Shown in pieces: positions 62,940-64,000 of a stretch of DNA of 64,000 nucleotides. The DNA comes from Brachybacterium huguangmaarense (GTDB taxonomy: Bacteria; Actinomycetota; Actinomycetes; Actinomycetales; Dermabacteraceae). Below the pieces are notes generated by a model. The model saw only the letters and a program-made list of their open reading frames with translations, searched no databases and was not told the DNA's origin. Every line of letters begins with the position of its first letter. Position 1 is the first letter of the stretch. The stretch covers positions 1,550,001 through 1,614,000 of the forward strand of contig NZ_CP107020.1 in assembly GCF_025725725.1 (NCBI RefSeq), in the 5' to 3' direction. The position numbers and the translations under genes are program-made.

Positions 62940-63955
62940 TGGGACTGCTCTCGGGACCGGAGGAGGACCCCGCCGCCGACGCGGGATGGGGCCACACCCA
63001 CGACCGCAAGGGCTTCTTCACCGACACTTCGATCTGCATCGGCTGCAAGGCCTGCGAGGTGGCGTGCAAGGAGTGGAACCACAACCCGCAGGACGGCACC
63101 CTGGAGATCCTGGGCTCGTCCTTCGACAACACCGGAGCGCTCGGGGCCAACACGTGGCGCCACGTGGCCTTCGTCGAGCAGGGCGCCGACCGCATCGCGG
63201 AGGCCCGGGAGTCCGGACGCGCGCTGGTGTCCCTCGGCATGCCGACGATCGGCCCGCGCACGGGCGCGTCGGCCCCCGGCGGGCGGCCCGACGAGGACCT
63301 CTCCCGCGCCGACCGCACCCCGCCGGACACCCCCGAGTTCCGCTGGCTCATGTCCTCGGACGTGTGCAAGCACTGCACGCACGCCGGCTGCCTCGACGCA
63401 TGCCCCACGGGCGCCCTGTTCCGCACCGAGTTCGGCACCGTCGTGGTCCAGGCCGACGTGTGCAACGGCTGCGGGACCTGCGTGGGCGCCTGCCCCTTCG
63501 GCGTGATCGAGCGCCGGGACGACGGCACCGTCGCGCCCAAGGGCGACCGCGGTCGCGTCGAGCAGGACGTGCCCAACAAGGGCACCGCCAACAAGTGCAC
63601 CCTGTGCTACGACCGCCTCGTGCACGACGAGACGCCCGCCTGCGCCAAGGCGTGCCCGACCACGTCGATCTCCTTCGGCGGCCGCGAGGACATGGTCACC
63701 AAGGCCCAGGACCGCGTGCTCCAGCTGCACGCCCAGGGCATGACCGAGGCGCGGCTGTACGGCGCCAACCCGCGCGACGGGGTGGGCGGCACGGGCTCGG
63801 TGTTCCTGCTGCTCGACGAGCCCGAGGTGTACGGGCTGCCGCCCGACCCGCAGGTGCCGACCGCCGACCTGCCGCACATGTGGAAGCGCGCCGCCCTCGC
63901 CGGCGCGGGCATGCTCGCGGCCACCACCCTCGCCTTCCTGGGAGCCCGTTCGTGA
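62939..63955 (+). CDS. fdhB: Formate dehydrogenase beta subunit, iron-sulfur electron carrier
   Basis: A 338-residue ferredoxin-like subunit passing electrons from FdhA to the membrane. Four [4Fe-4S] cysteine sets are visible: CIGCKACEVACKEWN, CKHCTHAGCLDACPTGAL, CNGCGTCVGACPFGV and CTLCYDRL with CAKACPTTSI. A C-terminal hydrophobic helix (AALAGAGMLAATTLAFLG) anchors it in the membrane, as in FdnH. An insert of about 30 residues (GMPTIGPRTGASAPGGRPDEDLSRA) lies between the first two sets. The ATG shares a base with the fdhA stop (TGATG). Its stop overlaps the NrfD-like start as GTGA. Confidence 0.93.
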   Translation: MGLLSGPEEDPAADAGWGHTHDRKGFFTDTSICIGCKACEVACKEWNHNPQDGTLEILGSSFDNTGALGANTWRHVAFVEQGADRIAEARESGRALVSLGMPTIGPRTGASAPGGRPDEDLSRADRTPPDTPEFRWLMSSDVCKHCTHAGCLDACPTGALFRTEFGTVVVQADVCNGCGTCVGACPFGVIERRDDGTVAPKGDRGRVEQDVPNKGTANKCTLCYDRLVHDETPACAKACPTTSISFGGREDMVTKAQDRVLQLHAQGMTEARLYGANPRDGVGGTGSVFLLLDEPEVYGLPPDPQVPTADLPHMWKRAALAGAGMLAATTLAFLGARS

Positions 63956-64000
63956 CCCTCTCCGAGTTCGACGCCTACCGCCCGGACGAGCCGCCCCGCC
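63952..64000 (+). CDS. NrfD/PsrC-like membrane subunit, start only
   Basis: The first 16 codons (VTLSEFDAYRPDEPPR) from a GTG overlapping the fdhB stop, running off the window. Position after an FdhB and the start sequence suggest the quinone-reactive membrane subunit of the same enzyme, the NrfD type. Too short for certainty. Confidence 0.5.
   Translation, partial: MTLSEFDAYRPDEPPR

Overview
This is chromosomal DNA of a high-G+C actinobacterium. A mycothione reductase implies a mycothiol producer. SenX3-RegX3-PhoU, CarD, paired ClpP1/ClpP2 with ClpX, GuaB1 and LytR-CpsA-Psr proteins all fit Actinobacteria. The gene set looks like Micrococcales (Brachybacterium/Dermabacter-like), but that placement is inference.

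Bases 1-8.6 kb are an accessory island. It opens with a lower-G+C gene cut by the window edge that carries a HEPN-like R-N-x3-H motif. Two near-identical 1,426-bp ISL3-type insertion sequences lie in direct orientation. Between them sit a cadmium module (CmtR-type sensor plus CadD exporter), a serine recombinase with a candidate res site, and a membrane protein/PadR-like regulator pair. Neither IS copy has an 8-bp target duplication. The right copy cuts a small gene on its left and abuts an IS30-type transposase fragment on its right, beyond which lies the tail of a GIY-YIG-like gene. This is a rearranged region.

Bases 8.7-18.5 kb hold small stress and housekeeping genes (GNAT, Ohr, MarR, TetR, USP), a 5-oxoprolinase cluster (pxpA plus a fused pxpBC) and a CDF metal transporter. 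Three consecutive genes here (oxidoreductase, TetR regulator, ABC transporter) each have a one-base frameshift.

Bases 18.5-35.5 kb are core genome: mycothione reductase, two LCP cell-wall ligases, GuaB1, GalE, threonine ammonia-lyase, the isoprenoid genes ispF and ispD, a second degenerate IspD-like gene beside carD, the SenX3-RegX3-PhoU phosphate system, TrmB and a Tat-lipoprotein Rieske protein.

Bases 35.5-44 kb are carbohydrate-related: GH20 hexosaminidase, a truncated sugar-ABC permease abutting head-to-head a truncated histidine kinase, peptide deformylase, BioY, and a GH65 phosphorylase with beta-phosphoglucomutase.

Bases 44-59.4 kb hold transporters, an aminotransferase, an AlkA-type glycosylase, tRNA-Gly and tRNA-Pro, a trigger factor with a long Lys/Ala/Pro tail, a repeat-rich intergenic stretch, an NlpC/P60 hydrolase, clpP1-clpP2-clpX and chorismate mutase. 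The window ends in a formate dehydrogenase operon whose alpha subunit is a selenoprotein: an in-frame TGA is followed 11 bases later by a SECIS-like hairpin.

A recurring regulatory feature is a -10 hexamer (TANNNT) ending 6-7 bases before the start codon. It indicates leaderless transcripts for many genes, including galE, guaB1, ispD, mtr and fdhA.
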